From assembly GCA_028293745.1 (NCBI GenBank), contig JAQGOF010000020.1, positions 1 to 63,232 on the forward strand: a DNA stretch of 63,232 nt, in the 5' to 3' direction. Every line of letters starts with the position of its first letter. The first letter of the stretch is position 1. Below the pieces are notes generated by a model, which did no database searches, was not told the origin of the DNA, and was given only the letters and a program-made list of their open reading frames with translations. Positions 8,189 through 16,798 of the stretch are shown piece after piece. A program made the position numbers and the translations under genes. The stretch comes from Gammaproteobacteria bacterium (GTDB taxonomy: Bacteria > Pseudomonadota > Gammaproteobacteria > Steroidobacterales > Steroidobacteraceae).

Positions 8189-9930
8189 GCGCCACTATGC
8201 AAACGTGGGATGAAACATACGACTTCGTAATCGTCGGCAGCGGAGGCGCCTCGATGTGCGCGGCGCTGTTGTGCAAGGCAAGCGGCCGACGCGCACTGAT
8301 CATCGAGAAGCAATCAAAGGTCGGGGGCTCAACCGGGTTTTCCGGTGGCGTCTGGTGGATTCCTAACAATCCCGTGATGAAGCGTGCGGGTGTGGAGGAT
8401 TCTTACGAGCGCGCCAAGAGGTACTTCGACGCCGCGGCCACGTACCACGGGCCTGCCAGCTCGGAACGGCGGCGCGAGACGTTTCTCAAGGTGGGGCCGG
8501 AGTTGGTCGAGTTTCTGGAACGGGCCGGCATGCAGTTCAAGTATGCGGACGGCTGGTCGGACTACTACGACACGCTGCCTGGCGGTGAGCCGCGTGGCCG
8601 ATCGCTCGTCGCGCAACTGTTTGATATCAACGAGCTGGGCGAATGGAAGGACCGCTTGTCGATGTATCCCGGTGTGCACATGCCCATGGGCTCCGAGGAA
8701 TATCCCACTCTGTTCCTCGCGAAGCGGACCTGGGCGGGCAAGCGCATGGCGCTGCGTCTCATGTGGCGCATGTTGAGCGCGAAGCTGCGCGGTCAGGATT
8801 TGCGCGCGAACGGCGCTGCAATCCAGGGCCGGATGTTGCAAATTGCGCTGCGCGAGAAGCTGCCCCTGTGGACTGAGTCCCCGGTGCGGGATTTCGTCAT
8901 TGAGGAGGGCAGGGTCGTAGGGGTGATCGCCACGCGTAACGGACGTGACGTACGCATCCGGGCTACCAACGGCGTGCTCATCAACTCGGGAGGCTTTTCC
9001 CGCAGCCGCGAGCTGCGCGAACAGTTTCAGCCGAAGCCCAACCCGTGGCAGTGGACAAATGCCAACCCCGGAGATACGGGCGAAGTGATGCAGGCTGCCA
9101 TGCGCCTCGGTGCTGCAACGGACTGCATGAACGAAGCGTGGTGGGTGATCACCTCGCTCGGCCCCAATGAGTCTTTGCCGGAAGGTGCAGTTGCCGCCGA
9201 CGGCACACCGATCCCCTTCATGCACCACCTGGACCTGTCGCTGCCGTACTCGATGTTGGTCGACCAGCAGGGACGCCGCTTCTGCGACGAGTCGGGGGCG
9301 TACATGGAAATCGGCCAGCGGATGTATGAGCGCCACGCCGAGACCGGCAAAGCGATTCCGAGCTGGCTGATCATGGACAGCCGCCAACGCAAGTTCTATC
9401 CGTGGGGCACAGCAGCACCTGGGGCCATTCCGAAGGCGTGGCTCGACAGCGGCTATCTCAAGCAGGCAAGTTCGCTGCAGGAGCTTGCGCGCCTGTGTGG
9501 AATCGACAGCGTTGGGCTCAATACTACCGTCAGCCGGTTCAATGAATTCTGCCGCACAGGCCGTGACCTGGATTATGGCCGCGGCGGCCGCGCATTTGAC
9601 CGCGCGCATGGTGACCCGACCGTGAAACCCAATCCCAACCTGGGGTCGATCGAAAAGGCGCCGTTTTATGCGGTCGCCATGTATCCGGGCGATGTGGGCA
9701 CGGCGGGCGGCCTGGTCACTGATGAATTCGCGCGCGTCCGGCGCGGTGACGGGTCAGTCATCGAAGGCCTGTATGCGACCGGCAATGCAACGGCATCCGT
9801 GTTTGGTCGCGCTTATCCCGGCGCCGGCGCCAGCATCGCGGCGTCCTTTGTATTCGGTTATGTCGCGGCTCAGCATGCTTGCAGTGAAGCAGGGGTGCGG
9901 AGCGCGGCGCCAGCGGAGGATGCAGCATGA
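8185..9930 (+). CDS. 3-ketosteroid-delta1-dehydrogenase-like FAD protein
   Basis: A 581-residue flavoprotein of the FAD_binding_2 family. The N-terminus carries the dinucleotide motif VIVGSGGASMCAALL and the GGSTGFSGGVWW element typical of 3-ketosteroid dehydrogenases. The C-terminus has YPGDVGTAGGLVTDE, EGLYATGN and GRAYPGAGASI; the YPGAG includes the Tyr and Gly known to be catalytic in Rhodococcus KstD1. The family introduces a double bond next to a ring ketone and passes electrons to a quinone or other acceptor. It is longer than KstD1 (about 510 residues). Start: GTG 8185, overlapping the leader ORF; ATG 8197 is possible. Delta4-(5alpha) dehydrogenases share the fold, so the position oxidised is not settled. 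Its stop overlaps the E1 alpha start. Confidence 0.8.
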   Translation: MSATMQTWDETYDFVIVGSGGASMCAALLCKASGRRALIIEKQSKVGGSTGFSGGVWWIPNNPVMKRAGVEDSYERAKRYFDAAATYHGPASSERRRETFLKVGPELVEFLERAGMQFKYADGWSDYYDTLPGGEPRGRSLVAQLFDINELGEWKDRLSMYPGVHMPMGSEEYPTLFLAKRTWAGKRMALRLMWRMLSAKLRGQDLRANGAAIQGRMLQIALREKLPLWTESPVRDFVIEEGRVVGVIATRNGRDVRIRATNGVLINSGGFSRSRELREQFQPKPNPWQWTNANPGDTGEVMQAAMRLGAATDCMNEAWWVITSLGPNESLPEGAVAADGTPIPFMHHLDLSLPYSMLVDQQGRRFCDESGAYMEIGQRMYERHAETGKAIPSWLIMDSRQRKFYPWGTAAPGAIPKAWLDSGYLKQASSLQELARLCGIDSVGLNTTVSRFNEFCRTGRDLDYGRGGRAFDRAHGDPTVKPNPNLGSIEKAPFYAVAMYPGDVGTAGGLVTDEFARVRRGDGSVIEGLYATGNATASVFGRAYPGAGASIAASFVFGYVAAQHACSEAGVRSAAPAEDAA

Positions 9931-10913
9931 ACCAACCAGCGCTCCCATCTCGCGAGATTCTGGTCGATATCTACCGGCGAATGACGCTCATCAAGCAGAA
10001 CGATGAGCGCTTCCTCGCCGTCATCAAGGCCGGCCAGATCGTGGCGCCTTACTACTCGCCCCGCGGCCAGGAAGCGATCCCATCGGCGCTCTCCGTGAGC
10101 CTGACGGATCAGGACTACATCTGCACGATCTATCGCGGCTTTCACGACATGCTCGCGAAGGGCGTGCCGGTCCGGATGTTGTGGGCCGAAGTGGCGGGCC
10201 GAACCACCGGAACGTGCAAAGGCAAAGGCGGCCCCATGCACATCACTCACCCGCAAAGCGGTGTGATGGTGACAACGGGCATCGTCGGCAGCTCCATGCC
10301 CATTGCCAACGGGCTGGCCCTTGCCGCGCAGATCCGGGGCGAGAAGCGGGTGGCGGTTGCCTATTTTGGCGATGGCGCCTCCAACATTGGCGCCTTCCAC
10401 GAGTCATTGAACATGGCGGCCGTCTGGAAGCTGCCGGTGGTCTTCGTCTGTCAGAACAATGGGTACGGCGAGCACACGCGTTACGAGATCGCTACATCGG
10501 CGGCCCGCATTTCCGACCGCGCAGCCGGATACCAGATACCCGGAATCACGGTCGACGGCAATGATCCGCTGGCGATGTATCACGTCGCCAGGCAAGCGAT
10601 CGAACGGGCGCGCTCCGGCGAGGGACCGACCCTGATCGAAGCGAAGACCTTCCGTTTCCAAGGTCACGTGTTCGGCGATGCCGACAGCTACATGTTGAAG
10701 GGGGAGAAAGAGGCGGCGATGGCGCGCGACCCCGTGCCGGCCTATCGGAAGTGGCTCATCGAGCAGGGCCATGCGACGGAAGCGTCGCTGGCGAAGCTCG
10801 AGGAGGCGATCAATGCCGAGATCAGCGCAGCGGTTGAGTTTGCGCTGTCTAGTCCCGTGCCCGACATCTCCGAGCTGCGGCGTGATGTCTTCGCGCAGGA
10901 GGTACTCTCATGA
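9927..10913 (+). CDS. Thiamine-diphosphate dehydrogenase E1 component, alpha subunit
   Basis: A 328-residue alpha subunit of the pyruvate/branched-chain 2-oxoacid/acetoin dehydrogenase type. The thiamine diphosphate motif starts at GDGASN and ends near CQNNGY, with the usual spacing, and GKGGPMH is present. These enzymes decarboxylate a 2-oxoacid or cleave acetoin and hand the acyl unit to a lipoyl domain. The ATG overlaps the flavoprotein stop (ATGA), and the beta subunit overlaps its own end. With a KstD-like gene upstream, the substrate may be a degradation intermediate rather than pyruvate, which is inference. It most resembles acetoin dehydrogenase alpha subunits in style. Confidence 0.85.
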   Translation: MNQPALPSREILVDIYRRMTLIKQNDERFLAVIKAGQIVAPYYSPRGQEAIPSALSVSLTDQDYICTIYRGFHDMLAKGVPVRMLWAEVAGRTTGTCKGKGGPMHITHPQSGVMVTTGIVGSSMPIANGLALAAQIRGEKRVAVAYFGDGASNIGAFHESLNMAAVWKLPVVFVCQNNGYGEHTRYEIATSAARISDRAAGYQIPGITVDGNDPLAMYHVARQAIERARSGEGPTLIEAKTFRFQGHVFGDADSYMLKGEKEAAMARDPVPAYRKWLIEQGHATEASLAKLEEAINAEISAAVEFALSSPVPDISELRRDVFAQEVLS

Positions 10914-11914
10914 ATGCCGCGCAAGCGCAGACGTCGAAGCCTTTGAACACCATTCAGGCGGTCAACCTTGCGCTGGATGAGGCCATGCGGACCGACCCCA
11001 ACGTCATCCTGTTGGGCGAGGACATTGCGGACGAGCAGGCCGGTGGCATCGTTGGTGTCACGAAGGGTTTGTCCCAGAAGTATGGTACGAGCCGGGTCCG
11101 CTCCACTCCGATCTCCGAGCAGGCCATCATCGGGGCGGCCATCGGAGCGGCCATTGTCGGCATGCGGCCAGTTGCCGAGATCATGCTGATGAACTTCACG
11201 GCTGTCGCCATGGACATGATCGTGAATCATGCGGCGAAGCTGCGTTTCATGTCAGGCGGTCAGACTCACGTACCTATCACGATCCGCACGATGACTGGAG
11301 CGGGCTTCGGCACGGGCGGTCAACATGCCGACTACCTCGAGGCGTGGTTCGCACATACTCCGGGTATCAAAGTGGTCGCTCCGTCTTCGCCGGCTGACGC
11401 CTATGGACTGATGCTTGCCTGCATTTTCGACGACGATCCTTGTTTGTTCATCGAGAACATGCCGACCTACTGGAATCCGGGACCCGCACCGCAGCCGGGC
11501 GTGCGCATTCCGCTGGGACGCGCAAACGTCCTGCGACCAGGAACTGATGTAACTGTCGTCAGCTACAGCCGTACGGTTGCGGACTGCGTCGCAGTCGCGG
11601 AGAAGTTGAGCAAGGAGGGGGTTAGCGCGGAGGTCCTCGATCTGCGCACGATCTCGCCACTCGATATGGACACGGTTTTGCAGTCGGTTGCCAAGACGCG
11701 GCGAGCGGTAATCGTGCACGAAGCGGTAAAGGCCTTTGGAGTGGGGGCCGAAATCGCCGCCAACATCAACGAGCATCTGTTTGGCCAGCTGAAAGCGCCC
11801 GTCGGGCGTGTCGGCGCGTATTTCTCGCCGGTGCCGTTCGCGAAGGTGCTGGAGACGGAGTTCGTTCCCACCCCGGCGCGGATCGAAGCCGCGCTCCGGG
11901 CCACTTTGAAATGA
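10910..11914 (+). CDS. Thiamine-diphosphate dehydrogenase E1 component, beta subunit
   Basis: A 334-residue transketolase-like beta subunit, partner of the preceding alpha subunit. It contains LGEDIADEQAGG, an RSTPISEQAIIGAAIGAA segment and a C-terminal transketolase domain, all expected for the beta chains of 2-oxoacid or acetoin dehydrogenases. The start ATG overlaps the alpha stop by four bases (ATGA). The next gene encodes only a lipoyl domain, so the complex has no E2 acyltransferase or E3 encoded here. The acyl acceptor is therefore unclear. Confidence 0.87.
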   Translation: MNAAQAQTSKPLNTIQAVNLALDEAMRTDPNVILLGEDIADEQAGGIVGVTKGLSQKYGTSRVRSTPISEQAIIGAAIGAAIVGMRPVAEIMLMNFTAVAMDMIVNHAAKLRFMSGGQTHVPITIRTMTGAGFGTGGQHADYLEAWFAHTPGIKVVAPSSPADAYGLMLACIFDDDPCLFIENMPTYWNPGPAPQPGVRIPLGRANVLRPGTDVTVVSYSRTVADCVAVAEKLSKEGVSAEVLDLRTISPLDMDTVLQSVAKTRRAVIVHEAVKAFGVGAEIAANINEHLFGQLKAPVGRVGAYFSPVPFAKVLETEFVPTPARIEAALRATLK

Positions 11915-11931
11915 CAGGAATCCTTAAATCC

Positions 11932-12162
11932 ATGAGCACCGAGGTATTGCTGCCCAAGATCGGCTTCTCGATGAATGATGCGGTGTTGAGCCAATGGCTC
12001 ATTGACGATGGGGCGCAGGTCGTGGCAGGCCAGCCGCTGTATTCCATCGAGAGCGACAAGTCAGTGCAGGAAATCGAGTCGCCGGCGACTGGCACGCTGA
12101 GAGTGCTGGCGGCGGTCGGTGAGACGTACACCGTGGGAACCGTCCTCGCGGAAATAGTGTGA
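11932..12162 (+). CDS. Free-standing lipoyl-domain carrier protein
   Basis: A 76-residue protein consisting of a single biotinyl/lipoyl domain. The lipoylation site is the Lys43 in ESDKSVQEIESPATG, with the flanking PKIGFSMN and VGETYTVG turns of the fold. It lacks any peripheral-subunit-binding or acyltransferase domain, so it is not a normal E2. ATG 11932 gives the usual domain N-terminus and has AGGAA 11 bases upstream; ATG 11911, which overlaps the E1 beta stop, is an alternative. It probably carries the acyl group or electrons produced by the E1 pair, with release by an enzyme encoded elsewhere. Confidence 0.8.
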   Translation: MSTEVLLPKIGFSMNDAVLSQWLIDDGAQVVAGQPLYSIESDKSVQEIESPATGTLRVLAAVGETYTVGTVLAEIV

Positions 12163-12192
12163 TGCGGCGATGTCGGCACACCCTAACGTTGA

Positions 12193-13407
12193 GTGAGCAC
12201 GAACATGATCAACACATCGGTGCCGAAGCCCGCGCACGTTCCCGCTCACCTGGTGAGGGATTTCGACTACCGGGAATTCCCCGGTCACGACACCGATGTG
12301 CACCTGGCGTGGAAGAAGCTCCATGAGGGTCCGGACATCTTCTGGTCTCCGCACCATGGCGGCTACTGGGTGGCGACGCGAGCGGACGATATCGATGTCA
12401 TGCAGACCGATCACGAGCGATTCTCGCATCGGCGTATCACGGTGCCACCTCAAAACGACTTTCCGCCACTCGCACCACTGGAGTTTGATCCACCGAGTCA
12501 CGGCCCGCTGCGCGCGATCCTCTCGCCGGCGTTTGGACCGCGGCCCATGCAGGAAATCGAGGCCGACCTGCGCGAGCTGTCGGTCGAGTTGCTCGATCGG
12601 ATCGTGCCGCGCGGTGAATGCGAGTTCGTGGATGCGTACGCAAAGCGATTGCCGATCGTCACTTTTCTGCGGCTGGTGGACCTGCCGCTGGCCGACCGTG
12701 ACTATTTGCTGGAATTGACCGAAATGTCGGTACGGCCACGAAGCCAGGCCGACCAGGTTCGCGCGTTCGGCGGCCTGCATGAATATACGCAAAAATGGAT
12801 TGTGAAGCGCCGTGAGTGGCCGGGGGCGGACCTGTTCAGCCGGATCGTCAATGCCAGGATCGGCGATCGTCCGCTGACCGATGCGGAAACCGCGGGCATG
12901 CTGTCCAATGTCATTTTTGGCGGACTGGACACTGTTGCCTCGGCGCTGTCCTTTACGGCGAGATGCCTCGCAGAGAATCCGCAGGTGCGCGCGCAGTTGC
13001 TCGCCGACCGGCGCCTGATTCCAACAGCCATCGAGGAATTCCTGCGCCGCTTCGGAATCCCCAATACCGCCCGCGAGATGACGCACGACTTCGAGTACAA
13101 GGGGCTGCTCTTCAAGGCGGGCGAGCGGATCCTCCTGCCCAAAACGCTGCACGGCCTCGATGAGCGCCGCTTCGCCAAGCCTCTCGAAGTGGACTTCGCT
13201 CGTCCAAAAGCCCCGCACGCGGCATTCGGCGACGGCCCACATCGATGCCCCGGGTCCTTTCTGGCGCGCCTGGAGATGAAGGTGTTCCTCGAGCAATGGC
13301 TCGACTGCATTCCGGATTTTCACATCCCGCCGGACGAGACGCCGCGGACGAGCTCCGGCCCCGTCAACGGTGTGCTGTACCTGCCACTCGCCTGGAGCGG
13401 AGCATGA
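12193..13407 (+). CDS. Cytochrome P450, CYP101 (P450cam)-like
   Basis: A 404-residue soluble bacterial P450 close in layout to P450cam. It has HVPAHLVRDFDY at the N-terminus, the I-helix GGLDTV with the acid-threonine pair, EEFLRR as the ExxR motif, and the haem-binding FGDGPHRCPG with Cys352 as ligand. It should hydroxylate a hydrophobic substrate using electrons from a ferredoxin; a putidaredoxin-like gene lies at 24585. The start is GTG 12193 or ATG 12205; neither has a strong ribosome-binding site. The stop overlaps the ATG of the SnoaL-like gene. The P450cam substrate contact Tyr96 region is not conserved, so camphor is not implied. Confidence 0.87.
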   Translation: MSTNMINTSVPKPAHVPAHLVRDFDYREFPGHDTDVHLAWKKLHEGPDIFWSPHHGGYWVATRADDIDVMQTDHERFSHRRITVPPQNDFPPLAPLEFDPPSHGPLRAILSPAFGPRPMQEIEADLRELSVELLDRIVPRGECEFVDAYAKRLPIVTFLRLVDLPLADRDYLLELTEMSVRPRSQADQVRAFGGLHEYTQKWIVKRREWPGADLFSRIVNARIGDRPLTDAETAGMLSNVIFGGLDTVASALSFTARCLAENPQVRAQLLADRRLIPTAIEEFLRRFGIPNTAREMTHDFEYKGLLFKAGERILLPKTLHGLDERRFAKPLEVDFARPKAPHAAFGDGPHRCPGSFLARLEMKVFLEQWLDCIPDFHIPPDETPRTSSGPVNGVLYLPLAWSGA

Positions 13408-13934
13408 ACGTCCAGCAGCTGCGAGAGCTCTGCGACCGGCAGGAAATTCTCGATTGCATTCACCGCTATTGCCGCGCGGTTGATCGCGCCGACCGCGACC
13501 TACTGGTGTCGGTGTATCACCCCGACGCCATCGATGACCATGGCTTGTTTGTCGGCGGCCCGCAGGAATTTGCCGACTGGGCAATCGGATATCACCGGCA
13601 ATACCAGGAGTGTACGCATCACATCGTGACCAACCACACCTGCGAGCTGCAAGGTGACACGGCTCACACGGAGACCTATTGGCTATTTTCCGGTATCAAC
13701 AAGGGCGGCCCATCGACGTTGCATTTCGGCCGCTACCTCGATCGCTTCGAGCGCCGCAACGGCAAATGGGCGATCGCAACGCGAGCCTGCCTAATCGAGT
13801 GGCACGCCGCCCTCAGCGGTCTGTCAATGCCGCCCGAAGCCCTAGCCGCCTACGCAGCCGTAGGCCCCTCAACCCGCGACCGTTCCGACATGTCATACCA
13901 ACGCCCGCTAAAAGTACGAACCCCACCAAGTTAA
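13404..13934 (+). CDS. SnoaL-like (NTF2-fold) protein
   Basis: A 176-residue protein of the SnoaL-like group, with the typical RQEILDCIHRYCRAVDRAD opening and HPDAIDDHG loop. The fold houses isomerases, hydratases and dehydratases including steroid delta-isomerase relatives, so a role in reshaping an oxidised intermediate is plausible but not proven. The ATG overlaps the P450 stop (ATGA), marking it as the last gene of the rightward operon that begins at the KstD-like gene. A complex inverted repeat follows in the convergent gap. Confidence 0.78.
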   Translation: MNVQQLRELCDRQEILDCIHRYCRAVDRADRDLLVSVYHPDAIDDHGLFVGGPQEFADWAIGYHRQYQECTHHIVTNHTCELQGDTAHTETYWLFSGINKGGPSTLHFGRYLDRFERRNGKWAIATRACLIEWHAALSGLSMPPEALAAYAAVGPSTRDRSDMSYQRPLKVRTPPS

Positions 13935-14043
13935 CGCCCCTCATTCGCGCCCACCCCTCCACTCAGCGCCACCTCCACGCAGCGAGCCCTCTATGTGCAG
14001 GCCCCCTTCTACGCAGCACGCGCCGTTTACAAGCGGTGCATCG

Positions 14044-14141
14044 TTTGCATGGGCCTTTCCCGGGGCTTGCAAAACATGGATGTTTTGCTAGCAGCCCCCC
14101 ATGGATGGGTTCACGGGCGGTCCGGGAAAGGCCCATGCAAA
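14044..14141. repeat. Nested inverted-repeat element between convergent genes
   Basis: The outer arms are a perfect 20-base inverted repeat at 14044-14063 and 14122-14141. Inside them, GCAAAACAT and ATGTTTTGC form a second perfect stem separated by two bases. The element fills much of the gap between the SnoaL-like gene (ending 13934) and the rubredoxin gene (ending 14183), which converge. It could act as a two-way terminator or be a REP-like dispersed repeat. I see no U-run, so intrinsic termination is uncertain. No gene is supported in 13935-14182. Confidence 0.7.
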
Positions 14142-14182
14142 TGAGGCGCCGCGGCCCCGACACCGCCCCGTCTGAAGCCGCT

Positions 14183-14362
14183 CTACGCAACCTCCATCAT
14201 CCCAAAATCCTCCTTACGCGCCCCACACCCCGGACACACCCAATCCTCCGGAATGTCCTCCCACCGCGTCCCCGGTGCGAGCCCCTCATCCGCATCACCC
14301 GCCGCCTCATCGTAGACATACCCGCAAAAGAAGCACTGCCACTTCTTGAATTCCGCGCTCAT
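14183..14362 (-). CDS. Rubredoxin
   Basis: A 59-residue rubredoxin with the two metal-binding cysteine pairs CFFCGYVYD and [11 protein letters not shown], plus the conserved [15 protein letters not shown] stretch. It carries one electron on a single iron bound by four cysteines. The ATG at 14360-14362 overlaps the stop of the P450 gene, with GGAAGGTGGG upstream, so the two are translated together. Rubredoxins normally serve alkane hydroxylases or stress reductases; pairing with a P450 suggests it may feed that enzyme, which is inference. Confidence 0.92.
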   Translation of the reverse strand: MSAEFKKWQCFFCGYVYDEAAGDADEGLAPGTRWEDIPEDWVCPGCGARKEDFGMMEVA

Positions 14363-15594
14363 CCCACCTTCCACTGCAGCGGCAACCCATACAGCGTCCC
14401 ATTCACCCCCGAGCGCATCTCAATCTTCCCGCCCGGCTGAAGCTCGAAGTCCGGAATCCGCTGCAGCCATTCCTCCATGAACACCTTCAACTCCGTGCGC
14501 CCGAGGTTGGAGCCCGGGCAGCGATGGGGCCCATTGCCGAAAGTCGAGTGCATCGGTGTGGGCCGGTTGAAGTCCACTTTGAGCGGGTCCGGAAAAGCCC
14601 GCTCGTCCAGCCCATGCAAAGTCGTCGGCAAGATGACCATGTCCCCGGCTTTCATGCTAACGCCCTTATAAACCATGTCCTCGCGCACGCACCTGCCCTG
14701 GTTGACGATGGGAAACCGCCGCAGCAGCTCGTCCACAGCCTTGGGAATCAACTTCGGCGACTCGACCAACTGGCGGCGATGCTCCGGGCTGCGTGCCAGG
14801 AACAGTGCCGCAAATGACATGGCCGTCACGACGGTGTCCATGCCGCCTATCAGGATCAGCGACACCATCCCAACAATCTCCGGATCCGTCAGCGGCCGGC
14901 CGCCGACTTCCGCGCGCGTCAGCTTGGTGATGAGATCGTCTCCCGGGCTCTTGCGCCGCTCGGCGATCTTCTGCGCGGCGTACTCGAAAATCTTCCCGAT
15001 GGTGATATGCACGTCACCGGGCTGCTTCGGCCGCACCATGCCTTCTGCCCATTCGAGCAGTTGCTTGCGATCCGAGCCCGGCACGTCAACGATGGACATG
15101 AACACCTCGATCGGCAGGTGCTGAGCGAAGTCCACGACGAAGTCGCACTTGCCGCGCGGCTTGAGCTCCTCCACGAGTCTGACCGCGAGCGCACGCGCCT
15201 TCGCCTCCAGACCCGCCACGGCCTTCGGCGCGAAGGATGCGTTGATGAGCGACCGGTAAGCAGTGTGCTGCGGCGGATCCGCGAAGATAGGGAAGAGCGG
15301 AACCGGGGGCGCGTTGCTCTTCGGCACTGTCAGCCGCGTACTCGAGAAGTGCTCGAAATCCGCGAAGATCCTGTGGATGTCCTCGCCGCGCGTGGCAACC
15401 CAATGGCCGCCGTTGCAAGGTGACCAGAAGATATCGGGATATTGGGGATCGTGCAGCTGCTTCAGGGCGAGGTGAAAATCCTCTGCAGCGCCGGGCGGGT
15501 TGTAGATATCGAAATCGAACACGAGATCGGCAGGTACATGCGCTGGAATTGCAGCGCGGCCGTTCGTGGAATTGTCCGTCTGCGCTGCCGTCAC
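14359..15594 (-). CDS. Cytochrome P450, CYP101 (P450cam)-like, paired with rubredoxin
   Basis: A 411-residue P450, close to the 414 residues of P450cam. The N-terminal [15 protein letters not shown] is strikingly like P450cam, and it has GGMDTV in the I helix, DELLRRF as ExxR, and [11 protein letters not shown] for haem binding. I chose GTG at 15594 because AGGAG lies 8 bases upstream; an in-frame TTG at 15660 would put the start inside the operator motif and add an unusual basic tail. It is divergent from the zinc alcohol dehydrogenase and shares a double operator-like element with it. Likely a hydroxylase of a terpenoid-like or steroid-like compound. Confidence 0.88.
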   Translation of the reverse strand: MTAAQTDNSTNGRAAIPAHVPADLVFDFDIYNPPGAAEDFHLALKQLHDPQYPDIFWSPCNGGHWVATRGEDIHRIFADFEHFSSTRLTVPKSNAPPVPLFPIFADPPQHTAYRSLINASFAPKAVAGLEAKARALAVRLVEELKPRGKCDFVVDFAQHLPIEVFMSIVDVPGSDRKQLLEWAEGMVRPKQPGDVHITIGKIFEYAAQKIAERRKSPGDDLITKLTRAEVGGRPLTDPEIVGMVSLILIGGMDTVVTAMSFAALFLARSPEHRRQLVESPKLIPKAVDELLRRFPIVNQGRCVREDMVYKGVSMKAGDMVILPTTLHGLDERAFPDPLKVDFNRPTPMHSTFGNGPHRCPGSNLGRTELKVFMEEWLQRIPDFELQPGGKIEMRSGVNGTLYGLPLQWKVG

Positions 15595-15647
15595 GCGGTG
15601 TCTCCTGCCGGCGTTTTTGGCGCGCAACGCCGGTAAATTGCGTTTTT

Positions 15648-15677
15648 GAATGACGTTCAATAATATAAACGCTGTTC
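15648..15677. promoter_or_regulatory. Operator-like element, site 3 (complete two-palindrome form)
   Basis: This copy is complete in both directions: GAAT-N3-GTTC (15648-15658), 8 AT-rich bases, then AAAC-N3-GTTC (15667-15677). Each half can be read as the pattern for one of the two divergent genes, the P450 on the left and the alcohol dehydrogenase on the right. The spacer gives TATATT-like -10 possibilities on the minus strand. Confidence 0.65.
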
Positions 15678-15784
15678 GCGGGTGTCAACGACCGGCTTTG
15701 GCGTAGGGGAACGAAAGTCGCGCCTTTCGGGCCCCGTCTCAAAAGCGCCGCAGGCGACTTTTGACCATCGGATAAGGGGGCATC

Positions 15785-16798
15785 GTGCAAGCCGCAGTCT
15801 TCAAAGGTATCGGCTCACCATTAAGCATTGAGACACGTCCCGACCCCGTGCCAGGCGCGGGCGAGGTCGTGCTGCGGGTGGGCCGCTGTGGAGTCTGTGG
15901 AACCGACCTCAGCATGACCGACGGAAGCGGGCAGACGTATAAGCCCGATTCCGTTATCGGACACGAGTTCGCGGGTGAGGTTGTCGCCATGGGCCACGGC
16001 GTGACCCGATTCAAAGCGGGGGATTACGCCACCGCAATGCCCTACACGGGTTGCGGGAGTTGTGCGACGTGCCTTGCCGGGCGCCCCAACTTCTGCGCGG
16101 AATTCAGGGGCGCGGCGGGTGGCTTCGCCCAATATGTCACTGCCAGCGAGCGAGTGGCCGTCAAATTGCCAGCCACCCTCACACTTGCTGACGGCGCGCT
16201 GATCGAGCCGCTCGCCGTAAGCCTGCATGGTGCCGCGCTTGCGCATTTCGCCCCTGGAGCCCGTGTCCTTGTCATTGGCGCAGGTCCAATCGGACTGGGC
16301 GCGACCTTCTGGGCTCGCAGACTCGGCGCGGGACCCATCGCAGTCACGGCGACTACGCGTCGCGCTGAAAGCCTCGCCACGCAAATGGGCGCCAGTGTCT
16401 TCGTACATCCCGACTCCGCTCAGGACCTGCCACGCGCCGCGGCCGCAGCCCTGGGGGGCATGCCCGATGTAGTCATTGAAGCCGTTGGCAAGCCGGACCT
16501 GATCGCTCAAGCGGTGAACTGCGTCCGCCCCGCGGGAACCGTCGTCGTACTCGGCTTCTGCAGTGTGCCGGACTCCTTCGTCCCGGCGATCGCCGTCTGG
16601 AAGGAAGTGAAGCTCCAGTTCTCGATGACCTACAGCGTGCAGGAATTCGAGCACGTGGCACGCGTGCTCGACTCGGGCGACGTCCAGTGTCGCGCAATGA
16701 TTACGGACACAGTGCCCCTGGCGGCACTGCCTGAAACCTTCGAGGCGCTGCGCCACCGCTCCACGCAATGCAAAGTCATGGTGAGCCCATGGAGCTGA
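15785..16798 (+). CDS. Zinc-dependent alcohol dehydrogenase (MDR family)
   Basis: A 337-residue medium-chain dehydrogenase. Catalytic zinc ligands are in GVCGTD (Cys38) and GHEFAGE (His60, Glu61); the structural zinc loop has Cys90, Cys93, Cys96 and Cys104 in GCGSCATCLAGRPNFC. The coenzyme motif GAGPIGLG follows. It should oxidise a primary or secondary alcohol, or a polyol, with NAD(P). The start is GTG 15785, preceded by GGGGG. Its end overlaps the start of the DUF1214-like gene by 10 bases. Given its place, it may oxidise an alcohol made by the divergent P450. Confidence 0.87.
   Translation: MQAAVFKGIGSPLSIETRPDPVPGAGEVVLRVGRCGVCGTDLSMTDGSGQTYKPDSVIGHEFAGEVVAMGHGVTRFKAGDYATAMPYTGCGSCATCLAGRPNFCAEFRGAAGGFAQYVTASERVAVKLPATLTLADGALIEPLAVSLHGAALAHFAPGARVLVIGAGPIGLGATFWARRLGAGPIAVTATTRRAESLATQMGASVFVHPDSAQDLPRAAAAALGGMPDVVIEAVGKPDLIAQAVNCVRPAGTVVVLGFCSVPDSFVPAIAVWKEVKLQFSMTYSVQEFEHVARVLDSGDVQCRAMITDTVPLAALPETFEALRHRSTQCKVMVSPWS

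Noticed and set aside
8329..9609. A 426-codon minus-strand frame opposite the KstD-like gene
   Set aside because: No domain is visible and the plus strand is a clear FAD protein.
12061..13584. A 507-codon open frame on the minus strand across the P450 gene
   Set aside because: It lies opposite a clear P450 and SnoaL-like gene, has no recognisable domain and is explained by high GC.
13679..14440. A plus-strand frame crossing the inverted-repeat gap into the rubredoxin gene
   Set aside because: It is Pro/Arg-rich, overlaps three supported features and has no ribosome site.
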